Positions 9,099-22,959 of a DNA stretch of 64,000 nucleotides are shown piece by piece (position 1 is the first letter of the stretch; each line of letters begins with the position of its first letter). The stretch spans positions 310,001-374,000 of the forward strand of contig NZ_BQHJ01000001.1 of NCBI RefSeq assembly GCF_021603645.1. Reading direction: 5' to 3'. Source of the stretch: Pseudomonas pseudonitroreducens (lineage in GTDB: Bacteria; Pseudomonadota; Gammaproteobacteria; Pseudomonadales; Pseudomonadaceae). Made by a program: the position numbers and the translations under genes. Under the pieces are notes generated by a model. The model was not told the origin of the DNA, ran no database searches, and worked only from the letters and a program-made list of their open reading frames with translations.

Positions 9099-9878
9099 TC
9101 AGGCGGCATTGCCGAGCCTCCGCGATCGCCAGCCGATCAGCCAGCGCACTGCGCCCTGTACCAGCACGGCCAGCAGCGCCGCCTCGGCAAAGCTGGGCAG
9201 AGTTTCGTTGTCCGGCAGGCGCAACACCAGCCACAGGCAGAACGCCGCGAAGGCCGGGCGCCCGCTGACCATGCCGCGCAGCAGGGCGATGACGAAGCCT
9301 GCGCCATGCAGGCGTTGCGACGACACGCAGAGCACGATGGAAAGCAACGGAAACACCGCCAGCAATCCGCTCCAGCTCGGGCCAGCCCAGCCGGCGAGGG
9401 CGGTGACGGCCAGCGTCAGCAGCGCGCCGGTAAGCATGCGCAGGCCCAGTTCGAAGCGGCCCAGTGGAGCGATGGCGGCGCTCGGCTCGGCACGCGGCAT
9501 GAATAGCTGACTGGTCAACGCGCCCACGGCCGCCGCGAGCAGCGCCCAGACGGGCAGGGCAGGCAGTTGTGTCAGTGCCCAGCCGGCCACCAGCCAGGCA
9601 AGCATGGCGCCGGTCAATGCCAGCGGCCATCCATGGCGCCGACAGATCCAGGCGTAAGTGAAATTGAACGCCTCGGCGGCGAAGATCGCGGCCAGCGCGA
9701 GCAGTGCGGCGTGGGCGCCGAACTCGCGGCCATGCTCCACGCTGATCAGGTAGAGGATGGGCCCGGCGATGGCGGGCAGGGCGGCCAGGCAACCGGCCAC
9801 CGCCGGACCCCACCGGCGCCCGGAGAGCGAGACCAGCAGCAGGAACAGCGGGACCAGGGAGAGCTTGAGGGCGAGCAT
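9099..9878 (-). CDS. Multi-pass membrane protein of unknown function
   Basis: A 259-residue very hydrophobic protein beginning MLALKLSLVPLFLLLVSL. About eight to nine membrane segments can be traced, interrupted by short charged loops such as SGRRWG, CRRHGW and MPRAEPSAA; the C-terminus is basic (GWRSRRLGNAA). No catalytic motif or transporter signature is recognised. The start at 9878 gives a hydrophobic N-terminus at once; its ribosome site is poor, and the long in-frame extension upstream has the composition of a non-coding frame. It is convergent with bglX across a shared terminator. Confidence 0.75.
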   Translation of the reverse strand: MLALKLSLVPLFLLLVSLSGRRWGPAVAGCLAALPAIAGPILYLISVEHGREFGAHAALLALAAIFAAEAFNFTYAWICRRHGWPLALTGAMLAWLVAGWALTQLPALPVWALLAAAVGALTSQLFMPRAEPSAAIAPLGRFELGLRMLTGALLTLAVTALAGWAGPSWSGLLAVFPLLSIVLCVSSQRLHGAGFVIALLRGMVSGRPAFAAFCLWLVLRLPDNETLPSFAEAALLAVLVQGAVRWLIGWRSRRLGNAA

Positions 9879-10031
9879 GGACGGGATCGGAAAGGCGTGG
9901 AGGGCGGATTCTAGCGCGTCGATTGGCCGGATTGATGGCGCCGATGGGGAAATCGAGTTGGACCTTGGCGCCGCCTCGGTGTCCATTGTGCAGGCCCACT
10001 GACGTTCACCCATCGAGTCGAGAGGAAGTCC

Positions 10032-10214
10032 GTGAAGAGTCCGTGCATCAAGGTCTGCGAGTTCGAAGAAGGTATCTGCCTGGGCTGTGGCCGCAGCCGC
10101 GAGGAAATCAAGGCGTGGAAGCGCGTCGATCATCTCGGCCAGGAAGCGATCCGCGCCGAGGCCGACATGCGCCTGCTGGTGCTGGAGGCGCAGGGGAAGC
10201 GGCTGTATCGCTGA
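10032..10214 (+). CDS. DUF1289 family small cysteine-rich protein
   Basis: A 60-residue protein, the typical size of DUF1289. The diagnostic N-terminal cysteines are C5, C9, C16 and C19 (SPCIKVCEFEEGICLGCGRS), a likely Zn or Fe-S binding cluster, followed by the conserved EEIKAWKR helix. The start is GTG at 10032 with AGAGGAAG just upstream; no ATG lies near. The biological role of DUF1289 is unknown. It stands alone between the membrane-protein gene and a REP pair. Confidence 0.88.
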   Translation: MKSPCIKVCEFEEGICLGCGRSREEIKAWKRVDHLGQEAIRAEADMRLLVLEAQGKRLYR

Positions 10215-10235
10215 TCGGCGTTCGGCGTGGCGGCC

Positions 10236-10305
10236 GTTCGCGAGCAAGCTCGCTCCTACGAAGAGCCCGGACTGCAGACCTGTAGGAGCGAGCTAGCTCG
10301 CGAAC
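10236..10305. repeat. REP inverted pair
   Basis: Inverted copies at 10236-10260 and 10281-10305, convergent with the 3' end of gapA. The second copy carries one change in its core (AGCTAGCTCG in place of AGCTTGCTCG), which keeps its own palindrome. Confidence 0.88.
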
Positions 10306-10311
10306 CTCGCT

Positions 10312-11316
10312 TCACCCCCGCGCCGCAGCCATCACCCGAGCCGTATCCAGCATCCGGTTGGAAAACCCCCACTCGTTGTCGTACCAGGCCATCACCTTCA
10401 CCAGCCGCCCATTCACCCGCGTGTGGCTGGCGTCGAAGATGGCCGAGCGCGGGTCATGGTTGAAGTCCACCGAGACCAACGGCAGGCGATTGAAACCGAG
10501 GATCGGCGAAAGCTCGCTGGCCCGCTCCATCAGTTCGTTGATTTCCTGCGCGCTGGTTTCGCGGCCGACCTGCACCGTGAGGTCCACCAGCGAGACGTTG
10601 ATCACCGGCACCCGCACCGCCAGGCCCGTCAGCTTGCCGGCCAGTTCCGGCAGCACCAGGCCCACCGCTTCGGCGGCGCCGGTTTTCGTCGGGATCATCG
10701 ACTGGGTGGCCGAGCGCGCCCGGTAAGGGTCGCTGTGGTAGACGTCAGAGAGACTCTGGTCGTTGGTATAGGCGTGGATAGTGGTCATCAGCCCATGCTC
10801 GATGCCCAGCTCGCGCTGCAGCACCTGGGCCACCGGCGCCAGGCAGTTGGTGGTGCAGGAAGCGTTGGAGACGATCTGGTGTTCGGCGCGCAGGATGCCT
10901 TCGTTGACGCCGAAGACCACCGTGGCGTCGACGCCCTGGCCCGGCGCCGAGATCAGCACCTGGCGCGCGCCGGCCTGCAGGTGTGCGGCAGCCTTGTCGC
11001 GGGAGGTGAAGTGGCCGGTGCATTCCAGCACGATATCCACTCCCAGCGCCTTCCACGGCAGCTGCGCCGGATCGCGGATGGCCGTGACGGCAATCACGTC
11101 GCCCTCTACCCTGAGACTTTCGGCGTCATGCTCGGCCTGGCCGGGAAAGCGTCCGTGCACGCTGTCGAACTGCAGCAGATGGGCGTTGATCGCGGCGTCA
11201 CCGAGGTCGTTGATCGCCACCACTTGCAGGTGCTGGCGATAGCCGCCCGAGTCGAGCGCGCGGAGTATGTTCCGACCGATGCGGCCAAATCCGTTGATTG
11301 CCAGGCGTATAGTCAT
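10312..11316 (-). CDS. gapA: Glyceraldehyde-3-phosphate dehydrogenase, type I
   Basis: A 334-residue NAD-dependent GAPDH acting below the Entner-Doudoroff pathway. The Rossmann motif [10 protein letters not shown] starts at residue 7, the catalytic cysteine is C154 in SNASCTTNC, the partner histidine lies in [10 protein letters not shown] near 178, and WYDNEWGFS closes the C-terminal region. The start at 11316 (MTIRLAING) is fixed by family alignment; an in-frame extension to 11418 would cover the promoter and the HexR site. The gene is divergent from edd and shares a 128-bp control region with a HexR-like operator, as in other pseudomonads. Confidence 0.96.
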   Translation of the reverse strand: MTIRLAINGFGRIGRNILRALDSGGYRQHLQVVAINDLGDAAINAHLLQFDSVHGRFPGQAEHDAESLRVEGDVIAVTAIRDPAQLPWKALGVDIVLECTGHFTSRDKAAAHLQAGARQVLISAPGQGVDATVVFGVNEGILRAEHQIVSNASCTTNCLAPVAQVLQRELGIEHGLMTTIHAYTNDQSLSDVYHSDPYRARSATQSMIPTKTGAAEAVGLVLPELAGKLTGLAVRVPVINVSLVDLTVQVGRETSAQEINELMERASELSPILGFNRLPLVSVDFNHDPRSAIFDASHTRVNGRLVKVMAWYDNEWGFSNRMLDTARVMAAARG

Positions 11317-11401
11317 TGAGGTCGTCTCTTTTCTTTTGTTGTGGTAAAAACCATTAAATTTCCACGCCGTTGAAAAGTAAACGCCTTGGAATAAACAATT
11401 A

Positions 11402-11418
11402 TGTTGTAAAAACAACAA
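11402..11418. promoter_or_regulatory. Candidate HexR operator, gapA/edd
   Basis: The palindrome TGTTGTAAAAACAACA (11402-11417) sits in the divergent gapA-edd gap and contains TTGT-N7-ACAA (11404-11418), the published HexR pattern in Pseudomonas. HexR releases its targets on binding KDPG, which fits edd and gapA. It ends 26 bp before the edd ATG. Confidence 0.75.
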
Positions 11419-11444
11419 CTGATAGTCTGTAGGAGAATGCTGCC

Positions 11445-13271
<1,827 letters not shown>

Positions 13272-13280
13272 CTGTTGCAG

Positions 13281-13324
13281 CGCCCCGTGCGAAGGGACTG
13301 CCTGTCCATCGCGCGGGGCGTTTT
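13281..13324 (+). terminator. Terminator-like hairpin between edd and glk
   Basis: CGCCCCGTGCG (13281-13291) pairs, with one G-T wobble, with CGCGCGGGGCG (13310-13320) around an 18-base loop, followed by TTTT. It may reduce edd readthrough into glk. Confidence 0.6.
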
Positions 13325-13393
13325 CGGTGCTGGCCTATGCTGGCATGATTCCGCGCCACACCCTTTCACCCAACTTCCAGGCCCGAGCCCGCA

Positions 13394-14392
13394 ATGAACT
13401 CCAGCAAAGCTCACTCCGCCTCGAACGGTTTCGCCCTGGTCGGCGATATCGGTGGCACCAATGCCCGCTTCGCACTGTGGCGCGGTGAAGTCCTCGAATC
13501 CATCGAGGTCCTGGCCTGCGCTGACTATCCGCGCCCGGAAGATGCCGTGCGCGATTACCTGCAGCGTATCGGCCAGCCGCTCTCCGCCGTCGAAAATGTC
13601 TGCCTGGCCTGTGCCGGGCCAGTCGGCGCCGGCGACTTCAAGTTCACCAACAACCACTGGGTCATCCAGCGCGATGCCTTTCGTGCCGAGCTGGGCCTGA
13701 GCCACCTGCTGCTGGTGAACGACTTCAGCACCATGGCCTGGGCGGCCTCGCGGCTGTCGGAAGAGCATCTGGTGCAGGTGCGCCCCGGCAAGGTGCTGGA
13801 AGGCCGCGCCAGGCTGATCATCGGCCCCGGCACCGGCCTGGGAGTTGGCAGCCTGATGCCGCTGCCGAACGGTGGCTGGGAAGTGCTGCCCTGCGAGGGC
13901 GGCCACGTCGACCTGCCGGTGACTTCCGAGCGCGACTTCGCGATCTGGCAACTGCTGCGCGAGAAATACGGCCACGTCTCCGCCGAGCGCGTGCTCTCCG
14001 GCAGTGGCCTGGAAAACCTCTACCGCATGAGCTGCCAGCTCGATGGCGTGGAACCGAAATGCGCCACCGCCGCCGAGATCGGCGAGCGCGCCATGGCCGG
14101 CGATGCCTACGCCGACGCGGTGCTCGAGCACTTCTTCGTCTGGCTGGCGCGGGTCGCCGGCAACGCCGTGCTGACGGTCGGCGCGCTGGGCGGCGTGTAC
14201 ATCACCGGGGGCATCGTCCCGCGCTTCCTCGAACGCTTCCAGCGCAGCGGCTTCGTCGAGGCGTTCCGCACCCGCGGCAAGACCAGCGGACCTTATCTCG
14301 AGCCGGTTCCGGTGTGGGTCATGACGGCGGATCATCCGGGCCTTTTCGGTGCCGGCGTCGCTCTTGAGCAGGCCTTGCGAAACCAGGGCTGA
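13394..14392 (+). CDS. glk: Glucokinase
   Basis: A 332-residue bacterial glucokinase of the E. coli Glk (ROK-related) type that phosphorylates internal glucose with ATP. The ATP phosphate-1 motif is LVGDIGGTNARFALW near residue 16; the sugar-contact region is FTNNHWVIQ near 85 with LLVNDFSTMAWA near 112, and GPGTGLGVGSL lies near 146. It lies 122 bp behind edd. In P. aeruginosa, gltR-gtrS and the glucose transporter genes follow glk; here the next gene is the mutarotase. Without the ABC glucose transporter in this locus, the source of its intracellular glucose is not obvious. Confidence 0.95.
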   Translation: MNSSKAHSASNGFALVGDIGGTNARFALWRGEVLESIEVLACADYPRPEDAVRDYLQRIGQPLSAVENVCLACAGPVGAGDFKFTNNHWVIQRDAFRAELGLSHLLLVNDFSTMAWAASRLSEEHLVQVRPGKVLEGRARLIIGPGTGLGVGSLMPLPNGGWEVLPCEGGHVDLPVTSERDFAIWQLLREKYGHVSAERVLSGSGLENLYRMSCQLDGVEPKCATAAEIGERAMAGDAYADAVLEHFFVWLARVAGNAVLTVGALGGVYITGGIVPRFLERFQRSGFVEAFRTRGKTSGPYLEPVPVWVMTADHPGLFGAGVALEQALRNQG

Positions 14393-14561
14393 GCGCTCCT
14401 TTAATTTCAGGCTCCCCTTTGTGATGTCCCCAGGGCTGCCGGGTCGCTCTGGTGAACGGTTGGTGCAAATCTGTTGCATCCCGATGACGGGCCTTTTTCA
14501 TTGGCGTGGGCGCTGCGCGTGACTAGGCTTTGCGAGTAGAATCGCGGCCTTTTCTGTAAGA

Positions 14562-14576
14562 TGTAGTGAAACTACA
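14562..14576. promoter_or_regulatory. Candidate HexR operator, mutarotase gene
   Basis: A perfect palindrome, TGTAGTGAAACTACA, 55 bp before the chosen mutarotase start. It fits the 15-bp gammaproteobacterial HexR consensus (TGTARTWWAAWTACA) closely, both outer half-sites being intact. Confidence 0.72.
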
Positions 14577-14631
14577 GAGATCTTCACGCCCCGGAATGTC
14601 CGGGCAGGGATTGGATCAGGACATTCGGACC

Positions 14632-15468
14632 ATGCTCGAGCATCCGCTGCAGCGCTTTTTTCATTCCATGCGGGCCAAGCGGCCCTTCGACTGGGTGCGC
14701 TTCCAGCGTCGCGACCTGTTGCTCATCGATCACCCGCAATGCCAGGCCGTGTTCAGCCGCCAGGGCGCGCAATTGCTGCACTTCCAGCCGCGCGGCGCGC
14801 GCCCGCTGCTGTGGTGCTCCAGCCAGTGGCCGAGCCTGAGCACGGCGCCGATCCGTGGCGGTATTCCGGTCTGCTGGCCGTGGTTTGGCAGCCATCCAAC
14901 GGAGGCCGACTGGCCTCAGCATGGCTGGGCGCGCCAACGCGAATGGCGGATGCTCGACGCCTGGGCTGACGATCAGAAGGCGGTAGTCAGTTGGCAGCTG
15001 GATATCGAGGACTGGCATGTGCGCCTGGAAGCGCGCCTGGGCCAGGACCTGGACATCGAACTCTCCAGCTACCACGAGGACGACAGCGACTGCCTGTTCA
15101 GCTTCGCCCTGCAGCCCTACTGGCGCGTGGGTTCGCTGCGTCGCTCGGTGGTCCACGGGATGGAGCTGGACGGCAAGGCCAGCGGCCTGCCCAACACCTG
15201 GGCGCCGCGGGGCGCGGTCAAGCAGGTGCTCTACAACACCGGCTCCCTGGTGCTGGAGGATGCCGGCTGGCAACGCCGCCTGCGCATCGACAAGAACACC
15301 AGTGCCGGCAGTGTCATCTGGCACCCGGGCAGCCGGACAGTCGAGCAGGTGGAGCCGGGCGAGGCGGAACGCTTCCTCTGCATCGGCGCCGCCGGCTACC
15401 GCGCCGGCGGGCTGATCCTCGCCCAGGGCGAGCGGATGCTGCTGAATCTGCGCGCCGGGCTGGTCTGA
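14632..15468 (+). CDS. D-hexose-6-phosphate mutarotase (YeaD-like aldose 1-epimerase)
   Basis: A 278-residue galactose-mutarotase-fold protein of the YeaD group that equilibrates alpha and beta anomers of glucose-6-phosphate, feeding Zwf. Landmarks are the PIRGGIPVCWPWFG segment near residue 80, HGWARQREW near 100, and VWHPG-type end motif SVIWHPGSRTVEQV near 225. The start at 14632 follows a CAGGA site at 10 bases; an in-frame ATG at 14596 would add 12 residues. A perfect HexR-like palindrome lies upstream. It is convergent with hexR and separated from it by a compact REP palindrome. Confidence 0.85.
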   Translation: MLEHPLQRFFHSMRAKRPFDWVRFQRRDLLLIDHPQCQAVFSRQGAQLLHFQPRGARPLLWCSSQWPSLSTAPIRGGIPVCWPWFGSHPTEADWPQHGWARQREWRMLDAWADDQKAVVSWQLDIEDWHVRLEARLGQDLDIELSSYHEDDSDCLFSFALQPYWRVGSLRRSVVHGMELDGKASGLPNTWAPRGAVKQVLYNTGSLVLEDAGWQRRLRIDKNTSAGSVIWHPGSRTVEQVEPGEAERFLCIGAAGYRAGGLILAQGERMLLNLRAGLV

Positions 15469-15493
15469 CCCGGCCGGATTACGCCGACTTCCC

Positions 15494-15520
15494 TGTAGGA
15501 GCGAGCAAGCTCGCTCCTAC
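15494..15520. repeat. Compact REP palindrome, probable bidirectional terminator
   Basis: The two REP half-arms are fused with no spacer: GTAGGAGCGAGC, AA, GCTCGCTCCTAC. It lies between the convergent 3' ends of the mutarotase gene and hexR and could stop transcription from both sides, though T-runs are absent. Confidence 0.75.
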
Positions 15521-15547
15521 CATTCCGCTCAGCCCTCGCAGGCGGCC

Positions 15548-16405
15548 TCAGCTTTCCTCGTCGAGCTGGTAGCGCGTCGGCACCAGGCTCTCCTTGATCT
15601 TGCGCAGGTGCGGCTGGAAGTCCACGCCGCGGCGCAGGGTCACGCCGGTGGCGAGCACGTCGAGGACGGTCAACTGGATGATCCGCGAGGTCATCGGCAT
15701 ATAGATGTCGGTGTCCTCCGGCAGCGGAATGTCCAGGCTCAGGGTGCTGGCGCGGGCGAGTGGCGAGTTCGCGGCGGTGAGGCCGAGTACCGAGGCGCCG
15801 TTCTGCCGCGCCAGATGTGCCACATCGACCAGCTCGCGAGTGCGCCCGGTGTAGGAGATCACCACGAACAGGTCGCCGGTATGTGCCACCGAAGCGATCA
15901 TGCGCTGCATCAGCACATCGCTGTGGGCCGACACTGCCAGGTTGAAGCGGAAGAACTTGTGCTGCGCATCGAGCGCCACGGAGCTGGAGGCGCCGAGGCC
16001 GAAGAAGTGAATCTGCCGGGCCTGGATCAGCAAGTCCACGGCGCGGTCGATCAGCTTGGGGTCGAGCAGCTTGTGGGCGCTGTCCAGCGAAGCGATGGTG
16101 CTGCTGAATATCTTGCGGGTGTAAGCCTCCGGGCCATCGTCGGCGGCCACTGCCTGGGTCACGAAGGCTGCGCCGCTGGCCAGGCTCTGCGCCAGTTGGA
16201 TCTTCAACTCCGGGTAGCCGCTCATGCCGAAGGAGCGACAGAAACGGTTCACCGTCGGCTCGCTGACGCTGGACGCCTGGGCCAGCGCGGCGATGCTGAA
16301 GCGCGTGGCTTGCTGCGGGTCGTGCAGGATCACCTGGGCGACCTTGCGCTCGGCCTTGTTCAGCTCTTCCAGTCGGCTCTGGATCTGCTCCAGCAGGTTC
16401 TTCAT
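15548..16405 (-). CDS. hexR: RpiR-family repressor of glucose catabolism
   Basis: A 285-residue HexR regulator. The N-terminal HTH_6 domain (about residues 1-77) contains [33 protein letters not shown]; the C-terminal SIS sugar-phosphate domain (about 120-260) contains [18 protein letters not shown] and [16 protein letters not shown], the KDPG-sensing fold. HexR represses edd, zwf and gapA operons until KDPG accumulates. The ATG at 16405 follows AAGGAG by 6 bases; upstream codons to 16489 have no support. It is divergent from zwf with a HexR-like site between them, consistent with autoregulation. Confidence 0.96.
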   Translation of the reverse strand: MKNLLEQIQSRLEELNKAERKVAQVILHDPQQATRFSIAALAQASSVSEPTVNRFCRSFGMSGYPELKIQLAQSLASGAAFVTQAVAADDGPEAYTRKIFSSTIASLDSAHKLLDPKLIDRAVDLLIQARQIHFFGLGASSSVALDAQHKFFRFNLAVSAHSDVLMQRMIASVAHTGDLFVVISYTGRTRELVDVAHLARQNGASVLGLTAANSPLARASTLSLDIPLPEDTDIYMPMTSRIIQLTVLDVLATGVTLRRGVDFQPHLRKIKESLVPTRYQLDEES

Positions 16406-16510
16406 CCGTGCTCCTTGGTAATCGACGGTTGACCGGATAGGGCCGGCCAGCGGCGCTATCCTAACTTCAGGCCGGCAGGCGACCAACAACGGCGCGAGGC
16501 TGGAAAAATA

Positions 16511-16528
16511 TGTTGTTTAATTACTACA
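16511..16528. promoter_or_regulatory. Candidate HexR operator, zwf/hexR
   Basis: TGTTGTTTAATTACTACA lies in the divergent region, 62 bp before zwf. Read on the minus strand, the last 15 bases give TGTAGTAATTAAACA, 13 of 15 matches to the HexR consensus by eye. The surroundings are AT-rich, as expected for a promoter. Confidence 0.65.
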
Positions 16529-16590
16529 TATTTGTCTTAATGCCGGCGTAGAAGGCTAACTATCGTTCAAAATTTGGTTGGTAACAACAA

Positions 16591-18046
<1,456 letters not shown>

Positions 18047-18060
<14 letters not shown>

Positions 18061-18763
18061 ACCCAAACTGGCTGAAGGCATGGCCTGGAAAACCTGGAAC
18101 AATGCCGCCGAGCAGGCTCGCGGCCTCGCCGAAGCGGTAGCCGACGCGCTGCGCGAGGCATTGATCGAACGCGGCCGCGCGCTGCTGGTGGTGTCCGGCG
18201 GGCGCAGCCCGGTGGCCTTTCTCGAAGCCCTGAGCGGTGCGGTGCTGGACTGGTCGAAGGTGGCCGTGAGCCTCGCTGATGAGCGCTGGGTGCCCGAGTC
18301 GCACCCGGACAGCAACGCCGGATTGCTGCGCCGTCACCTGTTCCGGGGAGCGGCGGCCAAGGCGCAGTTCATCGGCCTGTATCAGCCGGCGAGCAGCCTG
18401 GAGGAAGCGGCGGACAAAGCCGATCGCCATCTGCATGAACTGACGCTGCCCATCGATGTGCTGGTGCTGGGCATGGGCGACGACGGTCATACCGCGTCGC
18501 TGTTCCCCGGCAGCAGCAACCTGGTCGAGGCGCTCGACCCGGCCGGTACGCGTCGTTGCCTGTCGATGTGGGCGCCGACCGTGCCGCACCAGCGCCTGAC
18601 CCTGACCCGCGCCGTGCTGCAGGGCGCGCGGGTGCAGATCCTGGCCATCCAGGGCGAATCCAAGCTAGCCACGTTGAGCCAGGCGCTCAGCGACAACGAT
18701 GACCAACGCATGCCAATCAATGCATTCCTGCGTTCACCTCTTTCGATCCACTGGTGCCCCTGA
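18047..18763 (+). CDS. pgl: 6-phosphogluconolactonase
   Basis: A 238-residue DevB-type lactonase that hydrolyses the Zwf product to 6-phosphogluconate. Family motifs are [18 protein letters not shown] near residue 45, [21 protein letters not shown] near 74-95, and [17 protein letters not shown] near 140. The start at 18047 lies 14 bases inside zwf with a GGGAGGGATT stretch just upstream; this overlap is common in pseudomonad zwf-pgl-eda operons. eda follows after 17 bp. Confidence 0.95.
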
Positions 18764-18780
18764 GGCACGGAGTTACCGCA

Positions 18781-19428
18781 ATGTCTGAACAACACATCCA
18801 GCAGATCGATGCCCTGGCGCAGCGCGCGCGCATCCTGCCGGTGATCACCATCGACCGCGAGGCGGACATCCTGCCCATGGCGGATGCCCTGGCGGCGGGT
18901 GGTATCACCGTTCTGGAAGTGACCTTGCGGACGTCGCTGGGCCTGACCGCGATTCGCCAGTTGTGCGAGCAGCGCCCGGAACTGATCGTCGGCGCCGGCA
19001 CCGTCCTCGACCCGGAAACCTTTGCCCAGGCAGAAGAGGCGGGGGCGAAGTTCATCGTCACCCCCGGTTGCACCGATGAGTTGCTGCAGTACGCGGCGAC
19101 TCGACCGGTACCGCTGCTGCCGGGCGTGGCCACTGCTTCGGAAATCATGGCGGCGTACCGTCATGGCCTGCGTCGTTTCAAGCTGTTCCCGGCGAAAGTC
19201 GCCGGCGGCGTGGAGGCGCTCAAGGCTTTCGGCGGGCCGTTCCCGGACATCCGTTTCTGCCCCACCGGCGGCGTCGGCCCGGACAACCTGAATGACTATT
19301 ACCGCCTGGCCAACGTGATGTGCGTGGGCGGCAGCTGGATGCTGCCCAAGGCGGCCATCGACAGTGGCGACTGGGCCACGGTCGAGCGCCTGAGCCGCGA
19401 GGCGCTGGCACTACTGGATACACACTGA
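18781..19428 (+). CDS. eda: KDPG aldolase (2-dehydro-3-deoxy-phosphogluconate aldolase)
   Basis: A 215-residue class I aldolase that splits KDPG to pyruvate and glyceraldehyde-3-phosphate. The Schiff-base lysine is K134 in RRFKLFPAKVAGG and the catalytic glutamate is E46 in VLEVTLRT; GAGTVLDPE and FCPTGGVGPDN complete the active site. The start at 18781 (MSEQHIQQ) is preferred; the frame is open nine codons further upstream into the pgl end. It is the last gene of zwf-pgl-eda and is followed by a strong terminator. A second paralogue lies at 43277. Confidence 0.96.
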   Translation: MSEQHIQQIDALAQRARILPVITIDREADILPMADALAAGGITVLEVTLRTSLGLTAIRQLCEQRPELIVGAGTVLDPETFAQAEEAGAKFIVTPGCTDELLQYAATRPVPLLPGVATASEIMAAYRHGLRRFKLFPAKVAGGVEALKAFGGPFPDIRFCPTGGVGPDNLNDYYRLANVMCVGGSWMLPKAAIDSGDWATVERLSREALALLDTH

Positions 19429-19448
19429 GCTGTCCTGGATTTGGACAT

Positions 19449-19473
19449 GCCCGGCCTTGTGCCGGGCTTTTTT
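19449..19473 (+). terminator. Rho-independent terminator of zwf-pgl-eda
   Basis: The stem GCCCGGC (19449-19455) pairs with GCCGGGC (19461-19467) around CTTGT, and six T residues follow. Confidence 0.92.
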
Positions 19474-19510
19474 ATGGGGGCTTCTGTGGTTGAGCAGGTT
19501 TGCCGTGCGG

Positions 19511-19590
19511 GTTCGCGAGCAAGCTCGCTCCTACAAAAAGGCGAACCCGGCGCAGGATTGCTTCCTGTAGGAGCGAGCTTGCTCGCGAAC
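19511..19590. repeat. REP inverted pair
   Basis: Copies at 19511-19535 and 19566-19590 in head-to-head orientation, located between the eda terminator and the 3' end of the ABC exporter gene. Confidence 0.9.
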
Positions 19591-19640
19591 AAACCCCGAC
19601 GCGGGCTGTTTGCGAAAGGACCGGGCGTGACTCCCGGGCT

Positions 19641-21473
<1,833 letters not shown>

Positions 21474-21548
21474 GATAGCTCTCGGGTTGTCGGCGGGGCC
21501 GTCCTGGCCCCGCCTTGAATGGCCTCCGTCAGCCGTGATTGCGCAGAA

Positions 21549-22115
21549 TCACAGACGCTTGGCGGAGAGGATGACCACCGGGGTGGTCGGTACGTCCTGG
21601 AACATGCCGCGGTTGCCGGTCTTCACCCCGGCGATCTGGTCGACCACGCCCATGCCGCGTACGACCTTGCCGAACACGGCGTAGCCGAAGTCGCGGGCGC
21701 CATGGTTGAGGAAGTCGTTGCCGGTCAGGTTGATGAAGAACTGGCTGGTGGCGGAGTTGACGTCGCTGGTGCGCGCCATGGCCAGGGTGCCGCGCTCGTT
21801 GAGCAGGCCATTGTCGGCCTCGTTCTTGATCGGTGCCTGGGTGTCCTTCTCCTTCATGGCTTCGGTGAAACCGCCGCCCTGGATCATGAAGTTGGGGATC
21901 ACGCGATGGAAGATGGTTCCGTTGTAGAAGCCACTGTCGACGTAGGACAGGTAGTTCTTCACGGAAATCGGCGCCTTGTCGGCGTACAGCTCGATTTCGA
22001 TTTCACCGGACGTGGTCGACAGCAGCACGTGCGGGTTGTTGCTGTCGGCGGCGAATACCGAACCGGCCAGGACCAGGGAGCAGGCGGCGAGCAGGAAGCG
22101 TTTGAACAGGGTCAT
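21549..22115 (-). CDS. ppiA: Periplasmic peptidyl-prolyl cis-trans isomerase (cyclophilin)
   Basis: A 188-residue cyclophilin that isomerises proline peptide bonds during protein folding in the periplasm. Residues 1-22 form a signal peptide ([22 protein letters not shown]). The cyclophilin core has [20 protein letters not shown] near 65-83, with the catalytic arginine in FHRV, then [11 protein letters not shown] near 106 and [10 protein letters not shown] near 122. It lies 23 bp downstream of the hydrolase gene, hence probably one transcript with the hydrolase and the LysR gene. Confidence 0.95.
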   Translation of the reverse strand: MTLFKRFLLAACSLVLAGSVFAADSNNPHVLLSTTSGEIEIELYADKAPISVKNYLSYVDSGFYNGTIFHRVIPNFMIQGGGFTEAMKEKDTQAPIKNEADNGLLNERGTLAMARTSDVNSATSQFFINLTGNDFLNHGARDFGYAVFGKVVRGMGVVDQIAGVKTGNRGMFQDVPTTPVVILSAKRL

Positions 22116-22138
22116 TTGGCGGATGTTTCCTGAAGGTT

Positions 22139-22930
22139 CTAGGGATGGTCGACCTGCTCGAGAAAGTCGAGCAGGGTGGTGTTGAATCGTTCCGGCTGGT
22201 CCAGCGGCGTCGCGTGGCGCGAGTCCTCGATCACCACCAGGCGCGCGTTGGGCATGCGCCCGACATAGGCCTGCTTGAGCGATACCGGGGTGTAGTCGCG
22301 GTCGGCGCTGATCACCAGGGTTGGACAGGTTATGCGCGCCAGGCGTTCCTGCACACCCCAGCCGATGATGGCGTGCAGGCTGGAGAGGTAGGCGCGCTTG
22401 TCGTTCTGCGGCCAGCGCTGCTGGATCTTGTGGCGCAGCGCGCTCTGCTCGGGCTTGGGAAAGAGCATCCTGCCCAGCGCCTTGCCCACGGTGTCCAGGC
22501 CCAGTACGTGGGCGAGGAACAGTCGACGCGCCACTTCCAGGTATTCACGCAGGCTGCGTGGCTTCACTTCCGGGGCGCTGTTGACGATGGTCAGGCTGTC
22601 CAGCCGCTCCGGCCAGCGGGTGGCCAGCTCGAAGCCGATCATGCCGCCCATGCTGATCCCTACCAGATGCACGCGGCCGAGACTCAGGTGGTCGAGCAGG
22701 GCGATCACGTCCTCGGCGAAGGCGCCAATGCTGTAGCGCTGGCGTGGTTTGTCCGACTGGCCGTGGCCGCGCACGTCGAGGGCGATCACCCGATGGCGCT
22801 TCTCCAGTTCCGGCACCTGGTATTCCCAGTCGCGGGTGCTGGAGCCAAGCCCATGCACCAGCAGTACCGGTGTGCCGAATCCGCTTTCCTCGTAGTGCAG
22901 GCGGTGACCGGCGTGATCGAAGAACGGCAT
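22139..22930 (-). CDS. Alpha/beta hydrolase
   Basis: A 263-residue serine hydrolase of the alpha/beta fold. The oxyanion region is [15 protein letters not shown] near residue 22, the nucleophile serine sits in [12 protein letters not shown] near 95, the acid aspartate probably in [10 protein letters not shown] near 208, and the histidine in [12 protein letters not shown] near 238. Helical-cap residues around 125-180 are rich in basic and hydrophobic residues. The substrate cannot be predicted; esters or lactones are possible. It lies between the LysR gene (29 bp) and ppiA (23 bp). Confidence 0.9.
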   Translation of the reverse strand: MPFFDHAGHRLHYEESGFGTPVLLVHGLGSSTRDWEYQVPELEKRHRVIALDVRGHGQSDKPRQRYSIGAFAEDVIALLDHLSLGRVHLVGISMGGMIGFELATRWPERLDSLTIVNSAPEVKPRSLREYLEVARRLFLAHVLGLDTVGKALGRMLFPKPEQSALRHKIQQRWPQNDKRAYLSSLHAIIGWGVQERLARITCPTLVISADRDYTPVSLKQAYVGRMPNARLVVIEDSRHATPLDQPERFNTTLLDFLEQVDHP

Positions 22931-22959
22931 GACGGGCTCCTTTTTCGGGCGGCCTGTAA

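Noticed and set aside
21492-21514. Terminator between ppiA and the ABC exporter
   Set aside because: GGCGGGGCC/GGCCCCGCC forms a good stem but has no T-run in the minus-strand direction, so cotranscription remains possible.
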